From Pseudidiomarina atlantica (GTDB taxonomy: Bacteria > Pseudomonadota > Gammaproteobacteria > Enterobacterales > Alteromonadaceae): a stretch of 64,000 bases of DNA. Shown in pieces: positions 27,024-35,769 of the stretch; position 1 is the stretch's first letter, and every line of letters begins with the position of its first letter. The translations under genes and the position numbers were made by a program. Under the pieces are notes generated by a model, which had not been told where the DNA came from, did not search any database, and saw only the letters and a program-made list of their open reading frames with translations. The stretch lies in contig NZ_JPIN01000002.1 in the NCBI RefSeq assembly GCF_000753735.1, forward strand, positions 1-64,000, given 5' to 3'.

Positions 27024-27217
27024 CTGTCTGGCACTAAGGTCATGCAGTCCACAGGGCAGACCGGAATGCAGGCAGGCTGATCGTAGTAGCCCTCGCACTC
27101 GGTACATTTGGCGGCATTCACCACATAATGCGCCGCACCCATTTCGATGGCCTCGTTGGGGCACTCGGGAACACACAGATCACAATTAATGCAATCGCTA
27201 TCAATGACTACCGGCAT
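27020..27217 (-). CDS. YfhL-family 2[4Fe-4S] ferredoxin
   Basis: A 65-residue ferredoxin. Cluster motifs are CINCDLCVPECP and CTECEGYYDQPACIPVCP; the expanded spacing in the second motif is the YfhL/alvin-type (Allochromatium) hallmark. It lacks the C-terminal extension of E. coli YfhL. A strong RBS AGGAGGTG precedes the ATG, which overlaps the trhP stop region by 17 bases. Coupling to the tRNA hydroxylase gene suggests it delivers electrons or clusters to TrhP. Confidence 0.92.
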   Translation of the reverse strand: MPVVIDSDCINCDLCVPECPNEAIEMGAAHYVVNAAKCTECEGYYDQPACIPVCPVDCMTLVPDS

Positions 27218-28547
27218 GGGACACCTCCTTAATGGCGATAGTTTCGGCCACAGCCGGTTGCTTGACTTGTTTCAGCAACATCGCGTAGCCATGGTCGCCG
27301 CAGCTTAAGCTACAGGGCAAAGAAATCTGTACTTGATGACCCGAACCAGGCGCGCGTTGAACCGGCTCACCGTCGCGGTTTTGCATGGCTTGGATGACGA
27401 AGCGGACGTTGCCGGAAGGCTTCATGAGTATCAATTCATCGCCCACTGCGAAGGCATTTTTGACGTCAACATGTGCATAGCCATCGGCTTCCACAGTTAT
27501 GGCACCAACCAGCAGTTGTTCGCCATTGCTGTGACTGGTCAAATAATTTTGTGTTTCACTGGGTACGTGGCGACGCAAAAAGCCCTCAGTAAAACCACGA
27601 TTGGCCATGCCTTCTAGATCAGCCAGTAACTGTGGATTGAAGGGACGCCCCGCCATCGCATCATCAATCGCTTGACGGTATACCTGCGCGGTACGCGCAA
27701 CGTAGTAATCGGACTTGGTGCGACCCTCGATTTTCAACGAGTGAATACCCATTTTGGCGAGCGCTTCGACATGCTGGACGCCGCGTAGGTCTTTCGAATT
27801 CATAATATAAGTGCCGTGAATGTCTTCATCCATCAGCATCAACTCGCCGGGGCGCTGTGGCTCTTCCAACAATACGGGCGAATCGATCGGCTGGAATTGT
27901 CCGACCTCATCTTCTTGCGCGGCGTGTACTTTGTAGGGCCAGCGACAGGCATTCGTGCAGGCACCCTGATTGGGATCGCGTTTGTTGATATAGCCAGACA
28001 ACAAACAGCGACCCGAATAAGCCATGCAGAGTGCGCCATGAACAAACACTTCGAGCTCCATATCGGGACATTTTTCGCGAATTTCGGCTATCTCTTGCAC
28101 TCCCAGCTCACGCGATAAAATCACCCGGCTGATACCTTGCTGTTGCCAAAATTTCACCGCCGCCCAGTTAATGGTGTTGGCTTGTACTGAAAGGTGTAGC
28201 GCCTGTTGAGGGAAATGTTCGCGCAGCAACATCACGACACCTGGGTCCGATACGATCAGTGCATCAGGCTGCATCGCGATGACAGGCGCCATGTCCTCAA
28301 CAAAACGCGTCAGTTTGGCGTTGTGCGGCGCAATGTTGGCGACCACGTAGAATTTCTTACCCAGCGCATGGGCTTCATCGATGCCGAGCTTTAAATTGGC
28401 AAGATCAAAACTATTGTTGCGGACCCGCAAACTATAGCGCGGCTGCCCCGCGTAGACGGCATCGGCACCGTAGGCAAAAGCCATGCGCATGGCATCGAGG
28501 CTACCGGCGGGCGATAATAATTCAGGGGCGACTTTGGGTAAGGACAT
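27201..28547 (-). CDS. trhP: tRNA 5-hydroxyuridine hydroxylase TrhP (YegQ, U32 peptidase family)
   Basis: TrhP (448 residues) belongs to the former peptidase U32 family and makes 5-hydroxyuridine at the tRNA wobble position. The signature ELEVFVHGALCMAYSGRCLLSG and the following Cys-containing GACTNACRWPYKV region (cluster-binding cysteines) are intact, as is the start PELLSPAGSLDAMRMAFAYGADAVY. The C-terminal beta-barrel domain is present (GELLVGAITVEADGYAHV-like). It is a relative of UbiU/UbiV encoded at 57.7-59.6 kb, but longer and with a different role. The ferredoxin gene overlaps its 3' end. Confidence 0.94.
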   Translation of the reverse strand: MSLPKVAPELLSPAGSLDAMRMAFAYGADAVYAGQPRYSLRVRNNSFDLANLKLGIDEAHALGKKFYVVANIAPHNAKLTRFVEDMAPVIAMQPDALIVSDPGVVMLLREHFPQQALHLSVQANTINWAAVKFWQQQGISRVILSRELGVQEIAEIREKCPDMELEVFVHGALCMAYSGRCLLSGYINKRDPNQGACTNACRWPYKVHAAQEDEVGQFQPIDSPVLLEEPQRPGELMLMDEDIHGTYIMNSKDLRGVQHVEALAKMGIHSLKIEGRTKSDYYVARTAQVYRQAIDDAMAGRPFNPQLLADLEGMANRGFTEGFLRRHVPSETQNYLTSHSNGEQLLVGAITVEADGYAHVDVKNAFAVGDELILMKPSGNVRFVIQAMQNRDGEPVQRAPGSGHQVQISLPCSLSCGDHGYAMLLKQVKQPAVAETIAIKEVSHAGSH

Positions 28548-28619
28548 TTGCTTTGCTCTTCACTTCAAAACGACAGACAGAATCTCCCGCGAAGTCTAGC
28601 GCCAGCGCAGAAAAAAAAG

Positions 28620-28633
28620 CTGATCCAGATCAA
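28620..28633 (+). promoter_or_regulatory. FNR/DNR-type binding site upstream of moaA
   Basis: CTGAT-CCAG-ATCAA differs by one base from the FNR consensus TTGAT-N4-ATCAA. It is followed 3 bases later by a NarL-type site and lies about 225 bases before moaA, upstream of the Moco riboswitch. Confidence 0.7.
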
Positions 28634-28636
28634 AAC

Positions 28637-28652
28637 TATCCCTTATGGGGTA
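28637..28652 (+). promoter_or_regulatory. NarL/NarP-type 7-2-7 heptamer pair upstream of moaA
   Basis: TATCCCT-TA-TGGGGTA forms inverted heptamers with a 2-base gap. Each half matches TACYYMT (or its complement AKRRGTA) at 6 of 7 positions. It stands 3 bases downstream of an FNR-type box, the same order as at hemN. Confidence 0.65.
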
Positions 28653-28716
28653 GTTGCCGACCCTCTTCATGGCAATAACAATTGAACGCTGGCACCACTA
28701 GTATTAGCAGCACATA

Positions 28717-28840
28717 CACGCCGAGCCACTGGCGCTAAGGTTGAGCTTTTCGATAAGCAACACTACGCGCGGTGTGCCGTGGTCAGTTTGACCACCGGGT
28801 GGTTGCGGAAACGCGGCTACCTCCCGACTTTGGAAAGGTG
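28717..28840 (+). ncRNA. molybdenum cofactor riboswitch (Moco RNA motif)
   Basis: The moaA leader contains the conserved parts of the Moco RNA. ACGCCGAGCC lies at its 5' end (28718-28727). The 7-bp hairpin GTGGTCA/TGACCAC is at 28779-28795. Next comes CGGGTGGTTGCG, a GAAA tetraloop (28808-28811), CGCGGCTACCTCCC, and GGAAAGGTG just before the moaA ATG at 28847. The last element is also the Shine-Dalgarno sequence, so ligand binding could block translation. The motif normally precedes moaA operons in Gammaproteobacteria. Boundaries are approximate. Confidence 0.87.
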
Positions 28841-28846
28841 TAGCAC

Positions 28847-29818
28847 ATGCTAGTTGACAGATTTGCGCGACGTTTTACGTATTTACGTTTATCACTCACT
28901 GAGAGTTGTAACTTTCGGTGTGATTATTGTTTGCCTGACGGACCTGATTGTTCATCGCGTAAAGAAGAACTAACCCTGCCTGAAATTCGTCGCTTGGTTA
29001 CGGCATTCGCCCAGCTCGGTACCCGCAAAGTGCGGTTAACCGGGGGCGAGCCCTGTTTGCGTAAAGACTTGCTCGAAGTGATTCAAACGGTGAAGGCGAT
29101 TCCTGGCATTGAGGAAGTTGCGATTACTACCAACGGTTATCGTTTGCAGCGTGATATTGAAGACTGGCGCGCCGCCGGCGTGGATGCCATTAACGTCAGT
29201 GTCGATAGCTTAGACCCAAGTACTTTTCACCTTATTACCGGGCAAAACCGCTTGCCAAGTATTCTCGACGGGATTGACCAAGCCATCGCGGCTGGTATTC
29301 CTAAGGTTAAAGTGAACAGCGTGCTGCTCAAGGGCTACAACGGTAGCGCCTTGCCCGAATTCCTTGAATTTATTCGCCAGCGCAAAGTAAGTTTGCGTTT
29401 TATCGAGCTGATGCGCACGAACGACAACGTTGGCTATTACCAGCGTCATCACATCAGCGGCGATACCATCAAACAACAACTGCTCGGTGAAGGCTGGCAA
29501 CAATGCCAAAAAGGCCCTACCGCAGGGCCTGCGCAAGAATTCGCTCATCCGGATTATCAAGGTAAGCTCGGTTTGATCATGCCATATAGCCGTGATTTCT
29601 GTGACGATTGCAATCGCCTACGGGTATCGAGCCGCGGTCAGTTGTTCCTCTGTTTATTCACTGAGCAGCACCAAAATTTGCGCGACCACTTGCAGAGCGA
29701 TGACACGCAACCATTACAAGCAGCTTTGCAACAGATGGTGTTGGCGAAAAAGGCCACGCATTTTCTGCATGAACAGCAAAGTGGCTCAACCCGTCATCTG
29801 GCGATGATCGGAGGTTAA
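28847..29818 (+). CDS. moaA: GTP 3',8-cyclase MoaA
   Basis: MoaA (323 residues) starts molybdopterin synthesis by radical-SAM rearrangement of GTP. The N-terminal cluster motif is Cys21-X3-Cys25-X2-Cys28 (CNFRCDYC), followed by RLTGGEP-type VRLTGGEPCLRKDL. The second cluster is in the C-terminal part, CDDCNRLRVSSRGQLFLCLF (C-X2-C-X13-C). The chain ends in GG, needed for activity in the family. It is the first gene of moaA-mobA-moaB-moaC-moaD-moaE-modABC, under a Moco riboswitch and FNR/NarL-type sites. Confidence 0.97.
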   Translation: MLVDRFARRFTYLRLSLTESCNFRCDYCLPDGPDCSSRKEELTLPEIRRLVTAFAQLGTRKVRLTGGEPCLRKDLLEVIQTVKAIPGIEEVAITTNGYRLQRDIEDWRAAGVDAINVSVDSLDPSTFHLITGQNRLPSILDGIDQAIAAGIPKVKVNSVLLKGYNGSALPEFLEFIRQRKVSLRFIELMRTNDNVGYYQRHHISGDTIKQQLLGEGWQQCQKGPTAGPAQEFAHPDYQGKLGLIMPYSRDFCDDCNRLRVSSRGQLFLCLFTEQHQNLRDHLQSDDTQPLQAALQQMVLAKKATHFLHEQQSGSTRHLAMIGG

Positions 29819-29819
29819 T

Positions 29820-30365
29820 ATGCAGGGTGTCACCGGTATCGTCGTCGCAGGAGGAGCCTCCTCACGAATGGGGCAGGATAAAGCCTTATTGCAGGTTGGT
29901 GGGCGCACCCAGCTAGACCGCACTGTGCAACTACTGAAATCCGCCGGTTGCCAACAGGTGGTCGTCAGCCGTAATACCGATGGTTTTGTCAATGATACGG
30001 TCAGCGGGTGCGGTCCACTCGGTGGTGTCTTGAGTGTGCTACCACACTGCCTACACGAATTGTTGCTGATTGTTCCGGTAGATATGCCCTTGTTGGCTTG
30101 TGACACCCTGCTGACGCTCATCGCGCACCATCGCGCTAGCTATTTTAGTTGCACTCCGTTGCCATGCCTACTGCCCAATAATGAACAATTGCAACAGTAT
30201 CTGGCCCAGCAGCTGCAGCACGATGACGGCGACCGCTCAGTGCGTGGACTGCTTGCCCACATGCAAGCCCAACCGCTCGAATGGCCGTTGACTTACCAAT
30301 TACAAAATACCAATACGCCAAAACAGTGGCGTCATGCCCTAGAGTTTTTGGGAGAAATTTCATGA
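29820..30365 (+). CDS. mobA: molybdenum cofactor guanylyltransferase MobA
   Basis: MobA (181 residues) joins GMP to Moco to make MGD/bis-MGD, the form needed by NarG. The GTP-binding N-terminus IVVAGGASSRMGQDKALLQVGG is intact, followed by VSGCGPLGGVLSVL and the metal-binding VPVDMPLL. It begins 1 base after moaA and overlaps moaB by 4 bases (ATGA). Confidence 0.94.
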   Translation: MQGVTGIVVAGGASSRMGQDKALLQVGGRTQLDRTVQLLKSAGCQQVVVSRNTDGFVNDTVSGCGPLGGVLSVLPHCLHELLLIVPVDMPLLACDTLLTLIAHHRASYFSCTPLPCLLPNNEQLQQYLAQQLQHDDGDRSVRGLLAHMQAQPLEWPLTYQLQNTNTPKQWRHALEFLGEIS

Positions 30366-30877
30366 GTGATTTACCGTTACGCGCCTTACATATTGCCCTA
30401 GCGACCGTTTCTGACCGGCACACCCCAACAAGTGACGATACTGGTGATTGGCTCGCAGATGCCATTGTGGATGCGCGTCACCATATGTACCAACGGCAGA
30501 TTATCGGCACCGACAAGTATCTCTTGCGTGCGGTGGTGTCGCGCTGGATAGCAGAGCCAAAATTAAATGTCGTGTTACTGAATGGCAGTACCGGTTTTGC
30601 TGAGCACAACTGTGTGCCCGAGGCGGTCATGCCGCTGCTGGATCAAACTATTGACGGTTTTGGTGAGTTATTCCGACAGTTAAGTTGGCGTGACATTGGC
30701 AGCTCCGCTTTGCAGTCGCGCGCGTTTGCGGGTCTGGCCAACAATAAACTTATACTAGCGATTCCTGGCTCGAAATCTGCCGCTGAACTTGCTTGGCGTG
30801 AGTTAATTCAACCGCAATTAGATAGCCGTCAAGGGCCCTGTAATTTCGTTGGGCGCTTACTGGGCAAACAAAGCTAG
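30362..30877 (+). CDS. moaB: molybdopterin biosynthesis protein MoaB
   Basis: MoaB (171 residues) belongs to the MogA/MoaB adenylyltransferase fold. The ATG at 30362 overlaps the mobA stop; in-frame starts upstream would lie inside mobA. Homology to E. coli MoaB is plain in [27 protein letters not shown] and [30 protein letters not shown]. The active-site loop reads [16 protein letters not shown] where the family usually has TGGTG and a charged DxxPEA segment, so catalytic activity may be weak. A second, intact Mog is encoded at 59609-60151. Confidence 0.92.
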   Translation: MSDLPLRALHIALATVSDRHTPTSDDTGDWLADAIVDARHHMYQRQIIGTDKYLLRAVVSRWIAEPKLNVVLLNGSTGFAEHNCVPEAVMPLLDQTIDGFGELFRQLSWRDIGSSALQSRAFAGLANNKLILAIPGSKSAAELAWRELIQPQLDSRQGPCNFVGRLLGKQS

Positions 30878-30888
30878 GAGCAAAACCC

Positions 30889-31386
30889 ATGAGTGATCAA
30901 AATTTTACCCATCTTGATGCCAGTGGAGCCGCACATATGGTCGATGTGGGTGGTAAAGATGTCTCCCAGCGCCAAGCCATCGCAGTGGCGACGGTACAAA
31001 CCACGCCTGCGGTGGTTGCACAAATCGCCCAGCAGTCTCTACGTAAAGGCGATGTGCTTGCGGTGGCCCGTGTCGCCGGCATCATGGCCGCAAAGCGCAC
31101 CAGCGATTTAATCCCCTTGTGTCATCCGTTAGCACTCACCAAAGTTACGGTTGAATTCGAGCTTGTTGAAACTAAAGGTCAGGTGCTGATTCAAGCGACT
31201 TGTGCGGTTGCGGGCGTGACTGGCGTTGAAATGGAAGCCCTCACTGCGGTCAGTATCGCAGCATTGACGGTGCATGATATGTGTAAAGCGGTCGATCCGC
31301 ACTTGACGATTAACGGCATTCAATTACAAGAGAAAACCGGTGGCAAAAGTGGTCACTGGCGACGGGAGCATGCAACCCATGGTTAA
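30889..31386 (+). CDS. moaC: cyclic pyranopterin monophosphate synthase MoaC
   Basis: MoaC (165 residues) turns the MoaA product into cyclic pyranopterin monophosphate. Family blocks are [27 protein letters not shown]-like at the start, the substrate-binding [41 protein letters not shown] and [12 protein letters not shown] at the end. AGGAGC lies before the ATG. The 3' end overlaps moaD by 8 bases. Confidence 0.97.
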   Translation: MSDQNFTHLDASGAAHMVDVGGKDVSQRQAIAVATVQTTPAVVAQIAQQSLRKGDVLAVARVAGIMAAKRTSDLIPLCHPLALTKVTVEFELVETKGQVLIQATCAVAGVTGVEMEALTAVSIAALTVHDMCKAVDPHLTINGIQLQEKTGGKSGHWRREHATHG

Positions 31387-31627
31387 AGTAAAATTTTTTG
31401 CGGCGCTTCGTGAACGCCTTAATTGTGCTGAGTTGACTTTAGATTGTGGTCCGAACGAGACGCTGGCAACGCTGCGTGCACGCTTAGTGGATTTGCATCC
31501 AAGTTGGCAAACTGAGCTGCACGATAAAGACGTTTTGTGTGCCAAGAACTTCAGCTTTTGCGGTTGGCAAGACCGCGTGAGTGCTGGTGATGAACTGGCT
31601 TTTTTCCCGCCGGTGACTGGAGGTTAA
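31379..31627 (+). CDS. moaD: molybdopterin synthase sulfur carrier subunit MoaD
   Basis: MoaD (82 residues) is the ubiquitin-like protein that carries the sulfur for MoaE. It starts [14 protein letters not shown] and ends FFPPVTGG, with the C-terminal Gly-Gly that becomes a thiocarboxylate. The ATG at 31379 was preferred because GGGAG lies 10 bases upstream and the length then matches E. coli MoaD; 31370 is an alternative. It overlaps moaC and is followed after 1 base by moaE. Confidence 0.95.
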   Translation: MVKVKFFAALRERLNCAELTLDCGPNETLATLRARLVDLHPSWQTELHDKDVLCAKNFSFCGWQDRVSAGDELAFFPPVTGG

Positions 31628-31628
31628 T

Positions 31629-32087
31629 GTGAGCTTGACGATTCGCGTGCAAACCGCAGACTTTTCTCTCGCAGACGAATATCGAGTGCTGGCGCAAGAC
31701 AGTCGTTGCGGTGCGGTGGTGACCTTTACCGGACTTGTGCGTGAATTACCAGACGCGGCCTTGACCGCGATGGAACTTGAACACTACCCCGGTATGACCG
31801 AACACGTACTCGAGCAATTAGCACAACAGGCGCAACAGCAATGGCAGACGGGCGCTATTACCATCATTCACCGTGTTGGCAAGCTAGCGTTAAACGAGCA
31901 AATCGTTTTTGTCGGTGTTGCTGCGCCGCATCGCAAGGCAGCATTTGCAGCAGCTATGTATGTCATGGATTTTTTGAAAACCCAAGCACCGTTTTGGAAG
32001 CAGGAACTCACCGCCAGTGGACGCTACTGGGTGGCCGCTAAGGCCAGTGATCAAGAGGCGCAGCAGCAATGGCAGCGCGACGCTTAG
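31629..32087 (+). CDS. moaE: molybdopterin synthase catalytic subunit MoaE
   Basis: MoaE (152 residues) forms the heterotetrameric molybdopterin synthase with MoaD. GTG start one base after moaD, with GGAGG upstream inside moaD. Family residues: GAVVTFTGLVRE, MELEHYPGMTEHVL, HRVGKLALNEQIVFVGVAAPHRKAAF (Arg/Lys pocket) and the late FWKQELT. It overlaps modA by 19 bases. Confidence 0.95.
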   Translation: MSLTIRVQTADFSLADEYRVLAQDSRCGAVVTFTGLVRELPDAALTAMELEHYPGMTEHVLEQLAQQAQQQWQTGAITIIHRVGKLALNEQIVFVGVAAPHRKAAFAAAMYVMDFLKTQAPFWKQELTASGRYWVAAKASDQEAQQQWQRDA

Positions 32088-32836
32088 TTTATTTTTTACT
32101 GTTTATCAGCAGCTGTGCGGCACACGCACGTGAAGATATTCACGTTGCTGTCGCGTCCTCGCTACGTGGACCCTTCACTGAGCTGGTAAGCAGCTTTGCA
32201 GCACAACATCCTGAGTATCGTGTGCAAGTGACCTATGCCGCGACAGGGAAACTTGTCGCGCAAGTGCAAAACGGTGCGCCATATCATCTGCTTATTGCTG
32301 CAGATCCGCACTATTTGGCAACGTTATATCAGCGCGATTTACTTGCTACGACGCCTGAAATATTTGCCTATGGCGCCATTGCGCTGTGGCATCCTAATCG
32401 AACCGGCACGCCGGAACAACTGCTGCAGGAAGCACGGCATATCGGTATTGCACAGCCGCGGCATGCACCATATGGGCAAGCGGCAGTGCGCTATCTTGAG
32501 CAGCAAGAGTTGTTAGAAGACACTCAGCCACGTTTTATTTATGCGGAAAATGCCGCTCAAGTAGTACATCGGGTGTATGCCGGTGCTGTGCCTATGGGCT
32601 TTGTGGCGTTGAGTCAGCTCCATGAGTTAGGTGTCAACGCAGCCGACTATAGTCTATTACCATCCGCACCATTATTGGCCCACACCACAGCGTTAACGCG
32701 CAAAGGCGCAACATACGCAGGTGCGCAAGCGCTGCAAGCTATGCTCTGGCAGAGTGAGGGTCAGCAGTTGCTCGCGCGCTTTGGCTATCAGGTGACCCCG
32801 AAGGATGGGGAGTCCAGTTATGTTGCAAGCGAGTGA
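32069..32836 (+). CDS. modA: molybdate ABC transporter substrate-binding protein ModA
   Basis: ModA (255 residues) binds molybdate in the periplasm. A signal peptide (about 1-20, ending CAAHA) precedes the mature type-II binding protein: VAVASSLRGPFTEL and YAATGKLVAQVQNGAP hold the oxyanion-contacting Ser residues, with ADPHYLATL and GAVPMGFVALSQL later. The start lies inside moaE and the end overlaps modB by 17 bases, so molybdate uptake is translated together with cofactor synthesis. Confidence 0.93.
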   Translation: MAARRLVYFLLFISSCAAHAREDIHVAVASSLRGPFTELVSSFAAQHPEYRVQVTYAATGKLVAQVQNGAPYHLLIAADPHYLATLYQRDLLATTPEIFAYGAIALWHPNRTGTPEQLLQEARHIGIAQPRHAPYGQAAVRYLEQQELLEDTQPRFIYAENAAQVVHRVYAGAVPMGFVALSQLHELGVNAADYSLLPSAPLLAHTTALTRKGATYAGAQALQAMLWQSEGQQLLARFGYQVTPKDGESSYVASE

Positions 32837-33482
32837 TTGGCAGGCGATTAGCCTGACCTTGCAGCTAGCGTTAGTGACGACTGTGGTGTTGCTCGTGTTG
32901 GCGACGCCCTTGGCTTGGTGGTTAGCCTTTACCGAAAAACGCTGGCGCAGTTGGGTGCAGGCTTTGGTGGCCATGCCGCTGGTGTTGCCGCCGACGGTAC
33001 TGGGCTTTTATCTGTTAATCACATTAGGGCCGCACGGCTTTATTGGGCAAACGCTGGAAGCTTTGGGCGGACGTCATTTGGCCTTTACGTTCACCGGTAT
33101 TGTTATCGGCAGCGTGATTTATTCGTTACCTTTCGCGGTGCAGCCTTTGACCGAGGCGTTTCGGCAAATGGGTCGACGGCCGCTGCAAATTGCAGCAAGC
33201 CTCGGCGCGTCAAAACTCGATGCCCTGCGTACCATCGCATTACCAATGTGCCGTGGTGGCTTTGTGGTAGCGGCAACCTTAGTGTTTGCGCACACGCTTG
33301 GTGAATTTGGCGTCATTTTAATGATAGGTGGCAGTATTCCCGGTGAGACCCAAGTTTTATCGGTGCTAATTTATGACCATACCGAAGCACTCAACTATAC
33401 CGCGGCGCACACGTTGTCATTAGGGATGATCGCGGTCTCACTGATGGTTTTAGCAATTGTTTATGGGCGTAGGCGCAGCTGA
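32820..33482 (+). CDS. modB: molybdate ABC transporter permease ModB
   Basis: ModB (220 residues) forms the membrane channel of the molybdate importer. Five to six helices are visible, with PLVLPPTVLGFYLL near residue 60 and the ABC-permease EAA loop AASLGASKLDALRTIALP that contacts ModC. ATG 32820 has GGGGAG just upstream, and gives the usual length; a start 5 codons upstream is less likely. It overlaps modC by 1 base. Confidence 0.95.
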   Translation: MLQASDWQAISLTLQLALVTTVVLLVLATPLAWWLAFTEKRWRSWVQALVAMPLVLPPTVLGFYLLITLGPHGFIGQTLEALGGRHLAFTFTGIVIGSVIYSLPFAVQPLTEAFRQMGRRPLQIAASLGASKLDALRTIALPMCRGGFVVAATLVFAHTLGEFGVILMIGGSIPGETQVLSVLIYDHTEALNYTAAHTLSLGMIAVSLMVLAIVYGRRRS

Positions 33483-34534
33483 TGAGCTTACATATTGATT
33501 GCACAATTACGCTCCAGCACTTTGTCTTACAAGCAAAGCTTACTTTACCGAGCCATGGCATCAGCGCCATCGTTGGGGAATCCGGGAGTGGTAAAACAAC
33601 CTTGCTTGAAGCTATTGCAGGGTTGCGTCATGACGGCGCAACGACGGTGGTGTTTCAAGGTCGGCCCCTGCAGCTGAAGCAGATTGGTTTAGTGCTGCAA
33701 CAGCCGCAGCTGTTCCCACATCTTTCGGTCGAGCAAAACCTTCGCTATGGCTGGCAACGGGCCACAGCGCATCGCATCGGCTGGGACGAAGTGATTGCCG
33801 CATGCGGTTTGCAAGATTTGTTGCAGCAGCGCCCAGCACAATTGTCAGGTGGTCAGCAACAGCGTGTTGCTTTTGCACGGGCGATTTTAGGACAACCGCA
33901 GCTGTTGTTATTAGATGAACCATTTTCGGCACTTGATGAAGCGACGCGTCACCATTTTGTGCGCTATTTGCGTACACTTACCGAACGCTATGCACTGCCG
34001 ATAGTTTGGGTCAGTCATCAACTCACGGACGTGGTTGAAATTAGCGATTACTTAGTTGTGCTGCACGCTGGCCAGGTGCGGCAGTCAGGTCTATTGCAAG
34101 AGCAACTAAAGCAAGAGCCATTACGTTCGCAGGTGGCAGTAAGTGTGTTGTCGACCACTGTGGTCGAGATCGACAACACGCTAGCTTGCCGTTTACAGCT
34201 TGGTGATCAACACATGCAGTTGCCGCAGCCTCATGGCGCGGCGCTTAAGATTGGCCAACCCTATCGCATCCGTATTTATGCTCGCGATGTTAGCTTGACC
34301 TTAGCTCCGGTGGCCAATAGTAGTGTGCAGAATCAATTGCGCTGTGAAATTGTGGGGTGTCAGGCGGCGCAGCATCAAGCAGAATTGTTAGTTGAACTGG
34401 CCGTTGGGAAACAAACCTTTCTTGCACTGATCACCCGCAATGCTTGGCAGCAATTACAATTGCAACTAGGCACACAGGTCATTGCCCATTTAAAAGCTGC
34501 AGCGCTTCACGAAACCTTGCGCGAAACGCTTTAA
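33482..34534 (+). CDS. modC: molybdate ABC transporter ATP-binding protein ModC
   Basis: ModC (350 residues) powers molybdate import. ATPase domain: Walker A VGESGSGKTT (about 31-40), Q-loop VLQQPQLFPHL, signature LSGGQQQRVAFARA, Walker B QLLLLDEPFSALDEA, and H-loop VWVSHQL. The C-terminal part (about 285-345) is a Mop/TOBE oxyanion-binding domain, as in other ModC. It is the last gene of the operon and is convergent with moeA, 14 bases away. Confidence 0.95.
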   Translation: MSLHIDCTITLQHFVLQAKLTLPSHGISAIVGESGSGKTTLLEAIAGLRHDGATTVVFQGRPLQLKQIGLVLQQPQLFPHLSVEQNLRYGWQRATAHRIGWDEVIAACGLQDLLQQRPAQLSGGQQQRVAFARAILGQPQLLLLDEPFSALDEATRHHFVRYLRTLTERYALPIVWVSHQLTDVVEISDYLVVLHAGQVRQSGLLQEQLKQEPLRSQVAVSVLSTTVVEIDNTLACRLQLGDQHMQLPQPHGAALKIGQPYRIRIYARDVSLTLAPVANSSVQNQLRCEIVGCQAAQHQAELLVELAVGKQTFLALITRNAWQQLQLQLGTQVIAHLKAAALHETLRETL

Positions 34535-34548
34535 GCTAGATCGTAAAA

Positions 34549-35769
34549 CTAGGTTAGCAAGGCGTCAAAGGGTTGCAGGGTCACGGTTTCTCCTGTAGCA
34601 ACGGTGTCACGATCTTGCTCTAATATGATAAAGCAGTTTGCTTGGGCGACGCTCGTCAAGACGGCTGAGCTTTGGCTACCGATGGGACGCACCAGTAACT
34701 TAGCATCCTTTTGCTCAAAGAAGCCACGTTGAAAGTCGGTACGGCCAGGACGTTTTTTGATGGTGCAAGCTGCTTCTGCAGTGAAAGTCGTGGGCACGGG
34801 TACTTGCTCGCCAGCAAGCTGACGCAGCATCGGTTGCACAATTTGATCCATGGTCACCACCGCGGCGACCGGATTGCCCGGTAAACCGCAGAACCAACTT
34901 GAGCCAAGTTGACCAAACGCGAAGGGCTTGCCAGGTTTCATGGCGATTTTCCAGAACTCAATATGACCTAATTTGGCCATCACGTCTTTGGTGAAGTCGG
35001 CATCACCCACCGAAACACCAGCACTTGAAATCACCACATCAGCGCTGCGCATGGCTTGTTGGAAAACTGCTTCAAGTGCCTCCGGGTCGTCGGCAATATG
35101 ACCCAGGTCTATCACTTCAACGGCAAGTCGTTGCAACATAGCGCTTAAAACAAAGCGGTTACTGTCGTACAAATGACTCGAACTCGGTAGTGCCTCGCCG
35201 GGTTGCACTAACTCATCACCATTTGAGAACAATGCGACTTTTACTTTGCGGATCACCTCAACTTTGGCAATGCCAATGGAAGCTAGCAGCCCTACGTGAG
35301 TTGCGGTCAAGCGCTGTCCAGCGGTGAGAAGCATCGCGTCTTGATGAATATCACTGCCGCGCAACCGCACGTTATCCCCCGCCTGCACAGTTGCTTGGCA
35401 CACAATAGCTGCGTCGGTGCGCTTCACTTGTTCTTGCATGATAACTGCGTCAGCGTCTGCCGGCATTTGCGCACCCGTCATAATGCGGACACAGCTCGCC
35501 TTTGGCAATTTACCGTCAAACGGGTGTCCTGCATAGGCGCTCCCGACCACCGACAAGGGCTCGCCAGTGTTCGCTTCAGCAGCCCGCACGGCATAGCCGT
35601 CCATTGCCGAGTTATCAAAGCCGGGCACATCAATAGGTGCGTATACCGGCGCAGCCAATACCCGATCAAGTGCTACAGTTAAATCCACGCTTTCGGTTGC
35701 AGTGAGTGGCGTAATCTGACTCTGCATCGCAGCTAAAGCTGCGCTCACTGGTAACCACTTGTCACTCAC
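34549..35769 (-). CDS. moeA: molybdopterin molybdenumtransferase MoeA
   Basis: MoeA (406 residues) inserts molybdenum into adenylylated molybdopterin. Blocks seen: VPGFDNSAMDGYAVRA near residue 50, IMTGAQMPADADAVIMQEQV, GSDIHQDAMLL, VALFSNGDELVQPGE, SSAGVSVGDADFTKDVMAKLG, MKPGKPFAFGQL and FCGLPGNPVAAVVTM. The ATG overlaps the narL stop by 4 bases, so moeA is read from the narL promoter. It is separated from the moa-mod operon only by convergence. Confidence 0.96.
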   Translation of the reverse strand: MSDKWLPVSAALAAMQSQITPLTATESVDLTVALDRVLAAPVYAPIDVPGFDNSAMDGYAVRAAEANTGEPLSVVGSAYAGHPFDGKLPKASCVRIMTGAQMPADADAVIMQEQVKRTDAAIVCQATVQAGDNVRLRGSDIHQDAMLLTAGQRLTATHVGLLASIGIAKVEVIRKVKVALFSNGDELVQPGEALPSSSHLYDSNRFVLSAMLQRLAVEVIDLGHIADDPEALEAVFQQAMRSADVVISSAGVSVGDADFTKDVMAKLGHIEFWKIAMKPGKPFAFGQLGSSWFCGLPGNPVAAVVTMDQIVQPMLRQLAGEQVPVPTTFTAEAACTIKKRPGRTDFQRGFFEQKDAKLLVRPIGSQSSAVLTSVAQANCFIILEQDRDTVATGETVTLQPFDALLT

